A stretch of DNA of 64,000 nucleotides from Achromobacter marplatensis (GTDB lineage Bacteria > Pseudomonadota > Gammaproteobacteria > Burkholderiales > Burkholderiaceae_B). How positions within the stretch are numbered: position 1 is the first letter of the stretch; each line of letters opens with the position of its first letter. The DNA is taken from contig NZ_NJIG01000006.1 of the NCBI RefSeq assembly GCF_002209535.1, positions 62,001-126,000 of the forward strand, given 5' to 3'. Both the position numbers and the translations under genes were made by a program. Shown here one piece after another: positions 16,095 through 24,416 of this stretch. Below the pieces are notes generated by a model. It did not search any database, was not told the origin of the DNA, and saw nothing but the letters and a program-made list of their open reading frames with translations.

Positions 16095-16784
16095 TCAGAC
16101 TCTGGCAAGATAGCGGTTCAACTTACGATCCGCGATCGAGAATCCAAGACGTATGCTGTTGGTAATGCACCAGTAGATGGCCGCCGCCGTGATCAGGGGC
16201 GTGAACGGGTCATAGGTGTAGTCGAACACGGTATTGGCGGCGGCCGTCAGGTCGACCAGGGTGATGGCGCTGACGGCCGCCGTGCTTTTCACCATGATCA
16301 GCAACTCGTTCTGATAGGCGCGCAGCACATAGCGCGCGACCAGCGGAAGCCGCAGTCGGAACAGGATTTGCGCGGGCTTCAGGCCCAGGGTCTGCGCGGC
16401 TTCGATGGTGCCCTTCGGAATTGCCGCCAGCCCGCCGCGGATGATTTCCGCCATGAAGCCGGAGTGCGTCAGCGCCAAGCCCAGCCAGGCGCAGACATAC
16501 GCGCTGGAAAAGACGTTCCACAGAAAGGTATCGCGCACGAAAGAGAACTGCGGCAGTCCGCTATAAATCAGATACAGCAACACCAGGCTGGGCACTCCGC
16601 GGAAAAAACCGATGTAGCTGCTGGCGAAGAGGGCGCGCGGACCCGCGCGGAAGCTTGCCAGGGCAACCGGCAGCGCCAGCAGCAGGCCGATGACAAGCAC
16701 CGGCAGCAGCACGGCGAATGTCGTGCCGGCGCCGGCCAGCAGTTTGGGCAGACTCTCCCAGGCCACCTGGAAATCAAAGTGCAT
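16095..16784 (-). CDS. Polar amino acid ABC transporter permease
   Basis: The 229-residue inner-membrane protein belongs to the HisM/GlnP group. About five hydrophobic segments are visible, with the coupling loop GTIEAAQTLGLKPAQILFRLRLP in the second half. Its start overlaps the end of the preceding permease by 11 bases, so the two subunits are translationally coupled and should form the membrane heterodimer served by the ATPase at 15272-16057. Confidence 0.9.
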   Translation of the reverse strand: MHFDFQVAWESLPKLLAGAGTTFAVLLPVLVIGLLLALPVALASFRAGPRALFASSYIGFFRGVPSLVLLYLIYSGLPQFSFVRDTFLWNVFSSAYVCAWLGLALTHSGFMAEIIRGGLAAIPKGTIEAAQTLGLKPAQILFRLRLPLVARYVLRAYQNELLIMVKSTAAVSAITLVDLTAAANTVFDYTYDPFTPLITAAAIYWCITNSIRLGFSIADRKLNRYLARV

Positions 16785-17487
16785 GAGACGCTCCCTGGGT
16801 CACGATGGGATGGAAGCCGCGCGCGGCCCACGTTTCAACGCGACGGGCCACGTAGTAGGTCAGCCAGGTCATCAAGAGGAAGAAGAACGCCGCGAGCAGG
16901 TAGTAGACGAAAGGTTCCTTGGTTACGCCGGAAGCGAGCTTGGCGTAGGCCATGATTTCCTTCAGGCCGATCAACGAAATGAGAGCGGTGTCCTTGAGGA
17001 CTACGATCCACATATTGGTCATGCCGGGCAAGGCCAGGCGCAGCATCTGGGGCAGGATCACCTTCAACCAGATGGCGCTGCGCGGCACCAGCAGCACGCG
17101 CGCGGCTTCGAACTGGCCGTGGGGCACGTTCTGGATGGCGCTGCGTATCAAGTCGGCCAGGTAGGCGCCGTACACCATGCCCAGCGCCGCCACTGCCGCC
17201 ATGAAAGGCGTGATCTCGATACGCTGGCCGATGCCAAACGGCGAGAGCAAGCCGGCGACGATCTGCGAGCCGCCGTAATAGAACAGGAATCCCACCAGCA
17301 GCGAAGGCACGCCAGTGAAGATGGAGGCATACGGGATCCAGATGATCCTGGCCAGCCATGTCGGCCGTAGCGTGATCAGGGCGAAGAACGTCCCGATCGC
17401 CAGCGCCAGCAGATAGGCACAGACGGCGACCTGGATCGTCATCATCGCGCCGGTCGCGAGTTGCTGCACGAAACCCATCGAAGGCAT
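16774..17487 (-). CDS. Polar amino acid ABC transporter permease
   Basis: The 237-residue membrane protein is the partner of the permease that follows it. It has about five hydrophobic helices and the loop GQFEAARVLLVPRSAIWLKV before a conserved proline. It sits 124 bases downstream of the binding-protein gene, a gap with no gene, and overlaps the next permease gene by 11 bases. The module as a whole imports an amino acid or related zwitterion. Confidence 0.9.
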   Translation of the reverse strand: MPSMGFVQQLATGAMMTIQVAVCAYLLALAIGTFFALITLRPTWLARIIWIPYASIFTGVPSLLVGFLFYYGGSQIVAGLLSPFGIGQRIEITPFMAAVAALGMVYGAYLADLIRSAIQNVPHGQFEAARVLLVPRSAIWLKVILPQMLRLALPGMTNMWIVVLKDTALISLIGLKEIMAYAKLASGVTKEPFVYYLLAAFFFLLMTWLTYYVARRVETWAARGFHPIVTQGASHAL

Positions 17488-17611
17488 GAGGTATTCCTAT
17501 AGCCTGTTCACATTGAAAGGCGCCTTGCGCAGGCCCTGGCAAGCGTATGAAACATGCCGTCTGGCCCGCCGGCCTTGTGGCGGACGGCCCAGGCGGGGCG
17601 CGGGTATCCGG

Positions 17612-18403
17612 CTAGCGGCAGGCTGCTTCTTCGGGCAGGAGCTCCACTTCCATATAGGGTTTGCGCAGCGTGGTGAAGGTGCAGTCCTTGATAATGGTTT
17701 CCAGCGTGGCGCTCATGCGGTTGAGCAGTTCGCCGCCGTCCTTGCGGGCAATCCAGCTTGAGCCGGCTTCGCCGCCACCGGTCCACAAGTCGCCACCCGC
17801 GAATTTCCAGCCCTTGCCCTGGGGCTTGGACAGGAACTCGTTGGTCCAGCTGATCTTGGGACCCAGGCTCATGTCCAGCCGCCCGTTGGCAAGGTCTAGC
17901 CGGATCTGGTCGGGGTTGTCGTAGAACACGATCTGCACCCCGCTGCCGAACGTCTCGGACACGTATTTGGCTTGCGCCGACCCGCGTTGCAGGCCGATGC
18001 GCACGCCCTTGAGCCCTTCAGGCGTGAAGGTGTAGTTCTTCGCTTCCGGCACCACGTAGGAATCCGGATTGAACAGCACCGGGCGGCCAAACAACACCTT
18101 TTCCTTGCGTTCCGGCAGCGGCTTTGTCTGGCTGACCACGGCGTCCAGCTTTTTCTGCAGCAGTGCTGGAATCAGGGCCTTGAAGTCCATGACGACGATT
18201 TCGCAATCGACTTTCATCCGCTTGCACATTTCGCGCGCCAGGTCGGGTTCGAAGCCCGTCAGGCGACCCGAGGGATCGACCATGCTGAACGGGGGATAAC
18301 TTCCCTCGTTGCCAAGCACCAGCTTCTCGGCGTGGGCCGGCGCCAGGACGAATAACGAGGCGCTTGCGAGTGTCAGCGCCGTGATGGTTTTGTGCAGATG
18401 CAT
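17612..18403 (-). CDS. Periplasmic polar-amino-acid-binding protein
   Basis: The 263-residue precursor has a signal peptide ending LAPAHA (cleavage after about residue 25). A family-3 solute-binding core follows, with GNEGSYPPFSMVDPSG and LTGFEPDLAREMCKRM near the front and the usual DAVVSQ strand. It delivers cargo to the two permeases downstream. It lies 43 bases after the arylmalonate-decarboxylase-like gene, so the two are likely co-transcribed and the imported molecule is probably the substrate of that enzyme or its neighbours. Confidence 0.9.
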   Translation of the reverse strand: MHLHKTITALTLASASLFVLAPAHAEKLVLGNEGSYPPFSMVDPSGRLTGFEPDLAREMCKRMKVDCEIVVMDFKALIPALLQKKLDAVVSQTKPLPERKEKVLFGRPVLFNPDSYVVPEAKNYTFTPEGLKGVRIGLQRGSAQAKYVSETFGSGVQIVFYDNPDQIRLDLANGRLDMSLGPKISWTNEFLSKPQGKGWKFAGGDLWTGGGEAGSSWIARKDGGELLNRMSATLETIIKDCTFTTLRKPYMEVELLPEEAACR

Positions 18404-18446
18404 CTTTTTTCCCCTTGTTTATTGGTTATCCGCCGTGGCGAAGTGC

Positions 18447-19244
18447 TTACATCGTGTTGGCCTTGGTCAGGTGGGCGTTGAACAGCGACCCGTAACCGGG
18501 CTTGGCGCCTGCCGCGCCGGTAAGTTCCAGGCAGTGCCAGAACGAGGCCTGGATGGCTGAGATCACCGGCTTGCCCAGTTTCTGTTCCAGCGCCTCGATG
18601 GCCCCGACGGTCCGGAAGTTGGTGCACGAAACGAAGATGGCGGTGGCATCGGGGTGGTCGACCGAGATCACATGGTCATAGACCTTCTCTAGCGACACCT
18701 CGGCCAGCGCATGGTCATCCGAAATGCCCAGGCAGGCGCTCTTGACGACCTCGTGGCCGTTTTCCTGCAGAAAGCGGATGGCGCGCTCATGGATTTCCGG
18801 CAGATACGGCGTGGCCAGCGCAACCTTGCCCGCCTTCACCTGCTTCAAGGCCGCGAGCGTGGCGGTGGACGCCGTGGTGATCTGCGGCCCTGGCACCCAT
18901 TGCCGCAGCTTCTGGATCAGCGCCTGGTCGTAGGCGGTGCCGTGCAGAAACGAGGCGCTGGTCCCGCCGAACAGCAACACGTCGATGGGTGCCGCGCCGG
19001 CCAGGCGCGCGGCCTGTTCGAGTTCCGGCGCGTTCATCATTTCCTCGATGCCCTGCACGGTGACCTTGGGCAGCTTGATGCGCGCGGTATGGGTGGAAAC
19101 CCCCGGACCGGACATGGCCCACATTTCTTCTTCCATCACGACGCTGGAGGCGATGTAGATCAGCCCGATGCGGGCAAGATCGCCAGAGCCGTCGTAGCGG
19201 AATCGGGGGTAAGCGGCGGGTAGGGGCGTTCGTGCGGTGTTCAT
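18447..19244 (-). CDS. Arylmalonate decarboxylase/maleate isomerase-like enzyme
   Basis: This 265-residue cytoplasmic enzyme belongs to the Asp/Glu racemase superfamily. Racemases have two catalytic Cys. Here the first position is the tripeptide GTS (residues 94-96) in LLFGGTSASFLHG, and only the second Cys, at 207 in FVSCTNFRT, remains. Gly at the first site and one Cys at the second is the arrangement of arylmalonate decarboxylase, and the C-terminal PGYGSLF also matches that group. A decarboxylase or cis-trans isomerase is therefore more likely than a racemase. The start at 19244 has AGGGA upstream. It heads the amino acid importer operon and is divergent from the Rid-family gene. Confidence 0.75.
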   Translation of the reverse strand: MNTARTPLPAAYPRFRYDGSGDLARIGLIYIASSVVMEEEMWAMSGPGVSTHTARIKLPKVTVQGIEEMMNAPELEQAARLAGAAPIDVLLFGGTSASFLHGTAYDQALIQKLRQWVPGPQITTASTATLAALKQVKAGKVALATPYLPEIHERAIRFLQENGHEVVKSACLGISDDHALAEVSLEKVYDHVISVDHPDATAIFVSCTNFRTVGAIEALEQKLGKPVISAIQASFWHCLELTGAAGAKPGYGSLFNAHLTKANTM

Positions 19245-19548
19245 CCGGTTTCCCTGCAATAAGAGGTTGCTTCGGCCAGCGAAAACCAATGATGAGAGAC
19301 GGGGTCCGAGCGACCAAGTCGCCTTTTCCGTTGGCATGGATCGATTTTCCTGATGGCCGGACGAGGCGTCCCAAGCCATGGTGAGGGCGCATCGCCGGGG
19401 CGCCGCCCGCGTCAGGATTTCCGAGACGGGACGCCGGAAAAAACAAATAGGCTGCCGCCCCGCTTGAGCCGACCATCAGCGGGCAGGTCACGGCCTTATG
19501 CGATGCCGCTTGCCAGGCAGACGCAGGGTCCCCGGATAAACCCTAATA

Positions 19549-19974
19549 ATGAGTCGAGCCATGAAGCACAAGCGCATACGCACCTTCAATACCAAGGCAA
19601 CCTACCCGGAACAGAAACTCGACAACGATCTGTGCCAGGCCGTCGTCGCGCGCGGCAGCACCGTCTTCCTGCGCGGGCAGATCGGCCAGAACCTGGACAC
19701 GTCCGAGAGCGTCTGCATCGGCGATGCCACCGGCCAGGCGGAGCAGGCGATGAAGAACATCGACATGCTGCTTAAGGAAGCCGGCGGCGAACTGCAGGAC
19801 ATCTGCAAGATCACGATCTACATCATCGATCCCCGTTATCGCGAGGCGGTCTATCTTGTGGTCGGCAAGTGGCTCAAGGGCGTGTTCCCTGTGTCCACCG
19901 GCATCGTGGTGTCGGCATTGGCGCGCCCGGAATGGCTGGTGGAAATCGACGCGACTGCTGTTATTCCGGATTGA
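19549..19974 (+). CDS. Rid-family (YjgF/YER057c/UK114) protein lacking the deaminase arginine
   Basis: The roughly 141-residue protein has the Rid fold signature: VFLRGQIGQNLD, QAEQAMKNIDMLLKEAG and the final VEIDATAVI. In RidA proper, an arginine in the FPxRS segment (Arg105 in Escherichia coli) is needed for enamine/imine hydrolysis. Here the segment is FPVSTGIVV with Ser116 at that place, so this is not a standard imine deaminase. The start is either 19549 or the ATG at 19561. It is followed after 20 bases by the DUF1028 gene and is divergent from the decarboxylase-like gene. Rid relatives without the arginine often sit in catabolic operons with unknown activity. Confidence 0.8.
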   Translation: MSRAMKHKRIRTFNTKATYPEQKLDNDLCQAVVARGSTVFLRGQIGQNLDTSESVCIGDATGQAEQAMKNIDMLLKEAGGELQDICKITIYIIDPRYREAVYLVVGKWLKGVFPVSTGIVVSALARPEWLVEIDATAVIPD

Positions 19975-19994
19975 CGCCTCAGGAGGCCCAGGTC

Positions 19995-20666
19995 ATGACT
20001 TTTTCGATCATTGCCCGTTGTCCAGCCACAGGCCAATTCGGCGCGGCCGTCTCATCGTCGTCGCCCGCGGTCGCAGCGCGTTGCGTCCGCGCGCGCGCAG
20101 GCGTTGGCGCCGCGGTCAGCCAGAACATCACCGACCCCGCCCTTGGGCCGCTGATCCTTGACGCGATGGGCCAGGGCCACTCGCCTGAACGCGCGCTGCA
20201 GTCCCTGGCCGAACGTCCTTTCATCAGCTACCGGCAACTGATGGCCATCGATGCCACGCAGGCGCCGGCCATCTTCACCGGGTCGAACGCGCTGGGCCGG
20301 CTGGCCAGCGCAAAGGGCGAGCACGCCGCGTGCGCGGGCAATATGCTGGCGTCGCTGGATGTGCCCGCCGCCATGCTGTCGGCGTTCGAGAAGACGCCGG
20401 GTTCGCTGGCTGAACGCCTGATGCAGGCCATGCTGGCGGGGCAGGCGGCGGGCGGCGAAGAGGGGCCGGTGCATTCGGCCGGGCTGCTGGTGGTTGCGGA
20501 GCTGGATTGGCCTATCGTCGACCTGCGCATGGACTGGGTGGAGCAATGCCCCGTCGAGACGCTTTACGAGGCCTGGAAGGTCTACGAGCCCCAGATCCAG
20601 GACTACGTTACCCGCGCCCGGGATCCGCGCGCCGCGCCAAGCTTCGGCGTGCCCGGCAATCTGTGA
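19995..20666 (+). CDS. DUF1028 family (predicted Ntn-hydrolase-like) protein
   Basis: The 223-residue protein opens with FSIIARCPATGQFGAAVSS and continues AGVGAAVSQNITDP, the pattern of the DUF1028 family, which is predicted to have an N-terminal-nucleophile hydrolase fold. The ATG at 19995 follows a textbook AGGAGG, so the longer frame is rejected. Family members recur beside M20 peptidases and Rid proteins in amino-acid or carbamoyl compound breakdown clusters, as here. The reaction is not established. A tail of about 40 residues is Pro/Arg-rich. Confidence 0.85.
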   Translation: MTFSIIARCPATGQFGAAVSSSSPAVAARCVRARAGVGAAVSQNITDPALGPLILDAMGQGHSPERALQSLAERPFISYRQLMAIDATQAPAIFTGSNALGRLASAKGEHAACAGNMLASLDVPAAMLSAFEKTPGSLAERLMQAMLAGQAAGGEEGPVHSAGLLVVAELDWPIVDLRMDWVEQCPVETLYEAWKVYEPQIQDYVTRARDPRAAPSFGVPGNL

Positions 20667-20840
20667 CAGGCTGTGGAAGTTGGCGAGTGCGAGAAAACCC
20701 GAGGAGCGTCCTGGCCGCTGTCCGGGCATAGTGGGACACTTTTCCTCGGTGCGGCGCATGCCGGCGCCGGGCCACGGTGACGGTCTGCCAGCCGGAACGC
20801 CATCTCCCTCCAGCCTGCTCCAGTTTTCTCACTTCGAACT

Positions 20841-21806
20841 ATGCTCAATCGCATTTCGCTGCGCCAGATGGAGTACTTCGTCGCCACGGCCAAGCATGGC
20901 AGTATCGCCGCGGCATCCAGCCAGATCCACATTTCGGCGCCTTCGATTTCGGCCGCCATCGCACATGTCGAAACCGAGTTGGACGTGCAGTTGTTCGTCC
21001 GGCATCCGTCCAAGGGCCTGGCCCTGACGGTGCTAGGCCAACAGGTCATGAGCGAATGCGAAGACCTGCTCGACCGCGCGTCCCGCCTCTACAAGATCGC
21101 GTCCGTCTCCAGCAATGCCATTCAGGGCGCTTTGCGCGTGGGCTGCTTTCAGTCGCTCACGGCCATGATCGCGCCCGAGGTGATCTTCGGTTTCGCGCGC
21201 GCATTCGACAAGGTCGAGCTGCATATGGTCGAAGGCGACCAGCAGTTGCTGATCGACAAGCTGCATACCCTGGAGATCGACGTCGCGCTGAGCTACGACC
21301 TGAGGCTGGGCGACGAGATATCGTTCGAGGCATTGGCGCGCCTGCCGCCGCATGTGGTGGTCAGCGAACTGCATCCGCTTTCGCAGCAGATCGCGGTGAC
21401 GCTGGAGGACCTGGCCCGCCTGCCCATGGTGTTGCTGGACCTGCCTTTGAGCCGTGACTACTTCATGTCCCTATTCGCGAAGGTCGGGCTGGAACCAAAC
21501 ATCGTGGCGCGTTCGCGTTCGGAGGAAGTGGTGCGGTCCATGGTGGCCAACGGGATCGGCTATGCCCTGTTCAACGTGCGGCCGAAGTCCACGCAAGCGC
21601 TGGATGGCAAGCGGCTGGTACGGCTGCGCCTGGTGGGTGAACACCGTCCCATGCTGCTAGGCCTGACGACCTACAAGCCGATGAAGCCGTCGCGCCTGAC
21701 CGAGGTGTTCATGCAGCGCTGCCGCTCCTATATCTCGGATCAATACATTCCCGGCATGAGCGAAGGCAGTTTCTTCGATCCTTACGTGCTTCCCGAAAAC
21801 AAATGA
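20841..21806 (+). CDS. LysR-type transcriptional regulator
   Basis: The 321-residue regulator has the N-terminal winged helix (LRQMEYFVATAKHGSIAAAS, with SAPSISAAIAHVE as recognition helix) followed by a periplasmic-binding-like effector domain. It lies between the DUF1028 gene (174-base gap) and the deacylase gene, whose possible upstream start overlaps its stop. It probably controls the surrounding catabolic genes on both strands. The effector is unknown, and the importer cargo is the obvious guess. Confidence 0.88.
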   Translation: MLNRISLRQMEYFVATAKHGSIAAASSQIHISAPSISAAIAHVETELDVQLFVRHPSKGLALTVLGQQVMSECEDLLDRASRLYKIASVSSNAIQGALRVGCFQSLTAMIAPEVIFGFARAFDKVELHMVEGDQQLLIDKLHTLEIDVALSYDLRLGDEISFEALARLPPHVVVSELHPLSQQIAVTLEDLARLPMVLLDLPLSRDYFMSLFAKVGLEPNIVARSRSEEVVRSMVANGIGYALFNVRPKSTQALDGKRLVRLRLVGEHRPMLLGLTTYKPMKPSRLTEVFMQRCRSYISDQYIPGMSEGSFFDPYVLPENK

Positions 21807-21853
21807 ACGGACGGCGCGCGCCGCCGCCTTCCACAGTCTTGCAGGCCCATGCC

Positions 21854-23029
21854 ATGAACAAGCCGACTCCGGACAACAGTCCAGACCTATTGCGCGAATT
21901 GCTCGCGTTCCAATCCGTCACGCTGACGCCGAACATCGAACTCATCGAGCGTGTGCGGGAATTGCTGGCGCAGGCCGGCATCGCGTCCACGCTGGTGGCA
22001 GACCCGCAGGACGCCGGGCGCAGCAATCTGTACGCGTCCGTAGGCCCGTTGGATGTGCCCGGCATCTTGCTCTCGGGCCACACCGATGTGGTCCCCGTGA
22101 CGGGTCAGCCCTGGACCTCGCCGCCCTTCGAGGCAACCCTGCGCGATGGGCGCATTTATGGACGGGGCAGCGCCGACATGAAGGGCTTTGTCGCCTGCGC
22201 CGTGATGGCCATGATCCGCGCCGCCCGCCAGCCGCTTGCGCGTCCCTTGCAACTGGCGCTGTCGTTCGATGAGGAAATCGGCTGCGTGGGTGTGCGCCAT
22301 ATGCTGCGGGCGCTGGAACACATGGAACCGGCTCCCCTACTCTGCGTCGTAGGAGAGCCCACGCTGATGAAGATCGGCACCGGCAACAAGGGCAAAGCGG
22401 CCTACCGGGCCTTGTGCTGCGGCCAGGCAGGCCACTCGGGGCTGGCGCCTCATTTCGTCAATGCCATCCACACGGCCAGCGATCTGATCAGCGCCTTGCG
22501 CGACGTGCAGCACGACCTTGCCGAACACGGGCCGCGCGAATCCGGCTATGACGTGCCGTACACGACAGTGCATGCGGGCACCATCAAGGGCGGCACGGCG
22601 CTGAACATCGTGCCCGCGGAATGTGAAGTCAATTTCGAGATCCGCAACGTCGCGCAGGATGACCCGAACCAGATCCTGGAGCGGGTGTTGGCGCTTACCA
22701 GAACGAAAATGCGCGCCGCGGGCGCCCGGCCCGATGCCGAGCCGCCCCAGGTCACGACCGTCAATACCTATCCCGGCCTTGCCACGGCGGACGACTCGGA
22801 AGCCGTCACGCTGCTGGCCTCGTGGCTGCCGCCGGACACGCCGCTCGTCAAAGCCGCTTTCGGCACCGAGGGCGGGTTGTTCCAGCAGCTGTGGGCGCAG
22901 ACGTCGGTGCTGATCTGTGGACCGGGCAGCATCGAAGTGGCGCACAAGGCCGACGAGTACGTCGAGCTATCGCAGCTGGAAGCGTGCGACGCCATGATGG
23001 AGAAGCTGACGCAGTATCTGATGGCGTAA
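21854..23029 (+). CDS. ArgE/M20-family deacylase
   Basis: The 391-residue metallohydrolase should remove an acyl or carbamoyl group from an amino acid using two zinc ions. Ligands are visible: His76 and Asp78 in LSGHTDVVP, the bridging Asp107 in RGSADMKGF, and the general base pair Glu139-Glu140 in SFDEEIGC. The length fits acetylornithine deacetylase. Placement beside an amino acid importer and Rid/DUF1028 genes rather than arginine genes suggests a catabolic N-acyl amino acid hydrolase. The start at 21854 has GCAGG upstream; an in-frame ATG at 21803 overlaps the LysR stop. Confidence 0.85.
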   Translation: MNKPTPDNSPDLLRELLAFQSVTLTPNIELIERVRELLAQAGIASTLVADPQDAGRSNLYASVGPLDVPGILLSGHTDVVPVTGQPWTSPPFEATLRDGRIYGRGSADMKGFVACAVMAMIRAARQPLARPLQLALSFDEEIGCVGVRHMLRALEHMEPAPLLCVVGEPTLMKIGTGNKGKAAYRALCCGQAGHSGLAPHFVNAIHTASDLISALRDVQHDLAEHGPRESGYDVPYTTVHAGTIKGGTALNIVPAECEVNFEIRNVAQDDPNQILERVLALTRTKMRAAGARPDAEPPQVTTVNTYPGLATADDSEAVTLLASWLPPDTPLVKAAFGTEGGLFQQLWAQTSVLICGPGSIEVAHKADEYVELSQLEACDAMMEKLTQYLMA

Positions 23030-23058
23030 AGCCGGGATCCGGATCTTCACTAGAGGAT

Positions 23059-23658
23059 TCAGTCTCGCCTGTTGCCTGCCGCACGCGCCACGAACCACGC
23101 TTCGGTGTGGTTAGTCAGATAGCGGCCATCGCTGCCATTGAATCGCGCGGCGGCGTCGGGCCAGGCTATCAGCTTGCGCTCGGCCCGGCGCGCGGTCTCG
23201 CCATTGACAAGGTCCAAGCCGTAGACCTTGTGCGCCTGCGCCGCAGTATCGAAGGCGATGTCAGCAAGCGCAGCGGTCTCGGTGTCAGACGCCGGGATGG
23301 CGGCGCGAAGTTCGCCGTTCAGCAGGCAGTCGGGCGCATAGTTCGCCGGCGTGGCGCGCAGCAGGTTGATCAGCCCGCGCCCAACGATGGCGTATATCCA
23401 GTGATCGCCACCGGGATGGCGAACCACGTACCGCGCGTGAAAGTCGGATTCCGGAACGAGGTCTGAATCGACCAGCGTGACGAGGCGGCCCGCGCAAGCG
23501 GAAATATCAGTCCCATAGACGGGCGTGGCGGTATGAGTTTGTTGGGACACATCGATGCAGCGAATCGCCGGCAATCGAGTGTGAAGCGCATTGAAGAACG
23601 CCACTTCGTCGTCAGCGGTCATGAATACGCCCAACTGGCGCGTTTTGTTGGTTCCCAT
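23059..23658 (-). CDS. Hypothetical protein
   Basis: The 199-residue soluble protein has no signal peptide or membrane helix and I do not recognise it. The start at 23658 is supported by GGAG six bases upstream, and codon use matches the neighbours, so it is likely real. The centre has a tryptophan/tyrosine-rich strand, GGDHWIYAIVGRGLINLLR. It converges on the deacylase gene and is transcribed like the glycine-zipper protein gene, which starts 552 bases to its right. Confidence 0.55.
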   Translation of the reverse strand: MGTNKTRQLGVFMTADDEVAFFNALHTRLPAIRCIDVSQQTHTATPVYGTDISACAGRLVTLVDSDLVPESDFHARYVVRHPGGDHWIYAIVGRGLINLLRATPANYAPDCLLNGELRAAIPASDTETAALADIAFDTAAQAHKVYGLDLVNGETARRAERKLIAWPDAAARFNGSDGRYLTNHTEAWFVARAAGNRRD

Positions 23659-23763
23659 CCCGGGCTCCGGCTCCTGGCGGTGTTCGAGATGGTATCGCTT
23701 TATGGATGCGGGTCCTGTCCTTTTTGCGAACGGCTTCCGTTCAGGGAAAGGATTGATGATGAC

Positions 23764-24210
23764 TCAAGGCGTGACCTGATACCCGCGTTGTTGCATGCAA
23801 CTCGTGTAGGCCGAAGACGCGGCGGCGTTGGTTTGCGCCGTTTCGCGCCGATCCTGGCGCTGGCGGGAACCGCCTACCACTGCGCCGGCCACCGCGGCGT
23901 TTTTCGCCTTCTCTTGTCGATAGTCTTGCTTGACGTCGTCGTCGACGCGGTCAGAGAGCGCTTCGTGTTGATTGCTACGTACGCCCGCGACCGCCGCGCC
24001 GGCAACCGCTCCGGTCGCCGCGCCTCGGGCACGGCCGCCGGATGGCGGCGGCGCGGCGTTGCCTGTGCCGCCAGCTTGCGATTGGCATGCGGCGACGTCT
24101 TGCTGAGTCAATTCGGCAGACTGGCCGTTCATTGGCGTCACGGTCTGTGCGGTCGCGCAAAGGCAATAAAGAACTAGGGGAGCCGCCCCGGGGAAGATGG
24201 ACTTTTTCAT
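23764..24210 (-). CDS. Secreted glycine-zipper protein
   Basis: The 148-residue precursor starts with MKKSIFPGAAPLVLYCLCATA, a signal peptide. Two glycine/alanine zipper runs follow, GAATGAVAGAAVAG and AAVAGAVVGG, separated by a charged helix. Glycine-zipper proteins of this size associate with the outer membrane or periplasm, often under stress control. A final SSAYTSCMQQRGYQV is a common tail in this group. The ATG at 24210 has GGAG six bases upstream and is preferred over the ATG at 24222. The function is not known. Confidence 0.7.
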   Translation of the reverse strand: MKKSIFPGAAPLVLYCLCATAQTVTPMNGQSAELTQQDVAACQSQAGGTGNAAPPPSGGRARGAATGAVAGAAVAGVRSNQHEALSDRVDDDVKQDYRQEKAKNAAVAGAVVGGSRQRQDRRETAQTNAAASSAYTSCMQQRGYQVTP

Positions 24211-24286
24211 GAAAAACTCCATTCAGGTGATGGGGACCCTGACGCTTTCAGTCTAGCTTGGCCTAGGGGTACCGAGTCCCGCTCAT

Positions 24287-24308
24287 CCATACCCAAGATG
24301 GGGTATGG
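24287..24308. promoter_or_regulatory. Inverted repeat between two divergent genes
   Basis: CCATACCC (24287-24294) and GGGTATGG (24301-24308) form a perfect 8-base inverted repeat with a 6-base spacer. It lies between the divergent glycine-zipper and carotenoid-oxygenase genes, where a regulator binding site is expected. Confidence 0.5.
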
Positions 24309-24340
24309 GCCTTTGCCTGGCCTGTTTTTTACTAATTTAT

Positions 24341-24378
24341 ATCCGGGTAATATTGACGGATTTATTTAATCCGGGTAA
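24341..24378 (+). promoter_or_regulatory. Direct repeat ATCCGGGTAA upstream of carotenoid oxygenase
   Basis: ATCCGGGTAA occurs exactly at 24341-24350 and again at 24369-24378, with 28 bases between starts, inside an AT-rich stretch just ahead of the oxygenase start. Two identical decamers nearly three helical turns apart suggest an operator for an unknown repressor or activator. Confidence 0.5.
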
Positions 24379-24416
24379 AAATGCGTCCAGCGATTATCGC
24401 GATCAAGGATGCAACG

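Noticed and set aside
18447-19244. Naming this enzyme an aspartate or glutamate racemase
   Set aside because: The first catalytic cysteine is absent (GTS instead); a single Cys at the second site fits the decarboxylase/isomerase branch.
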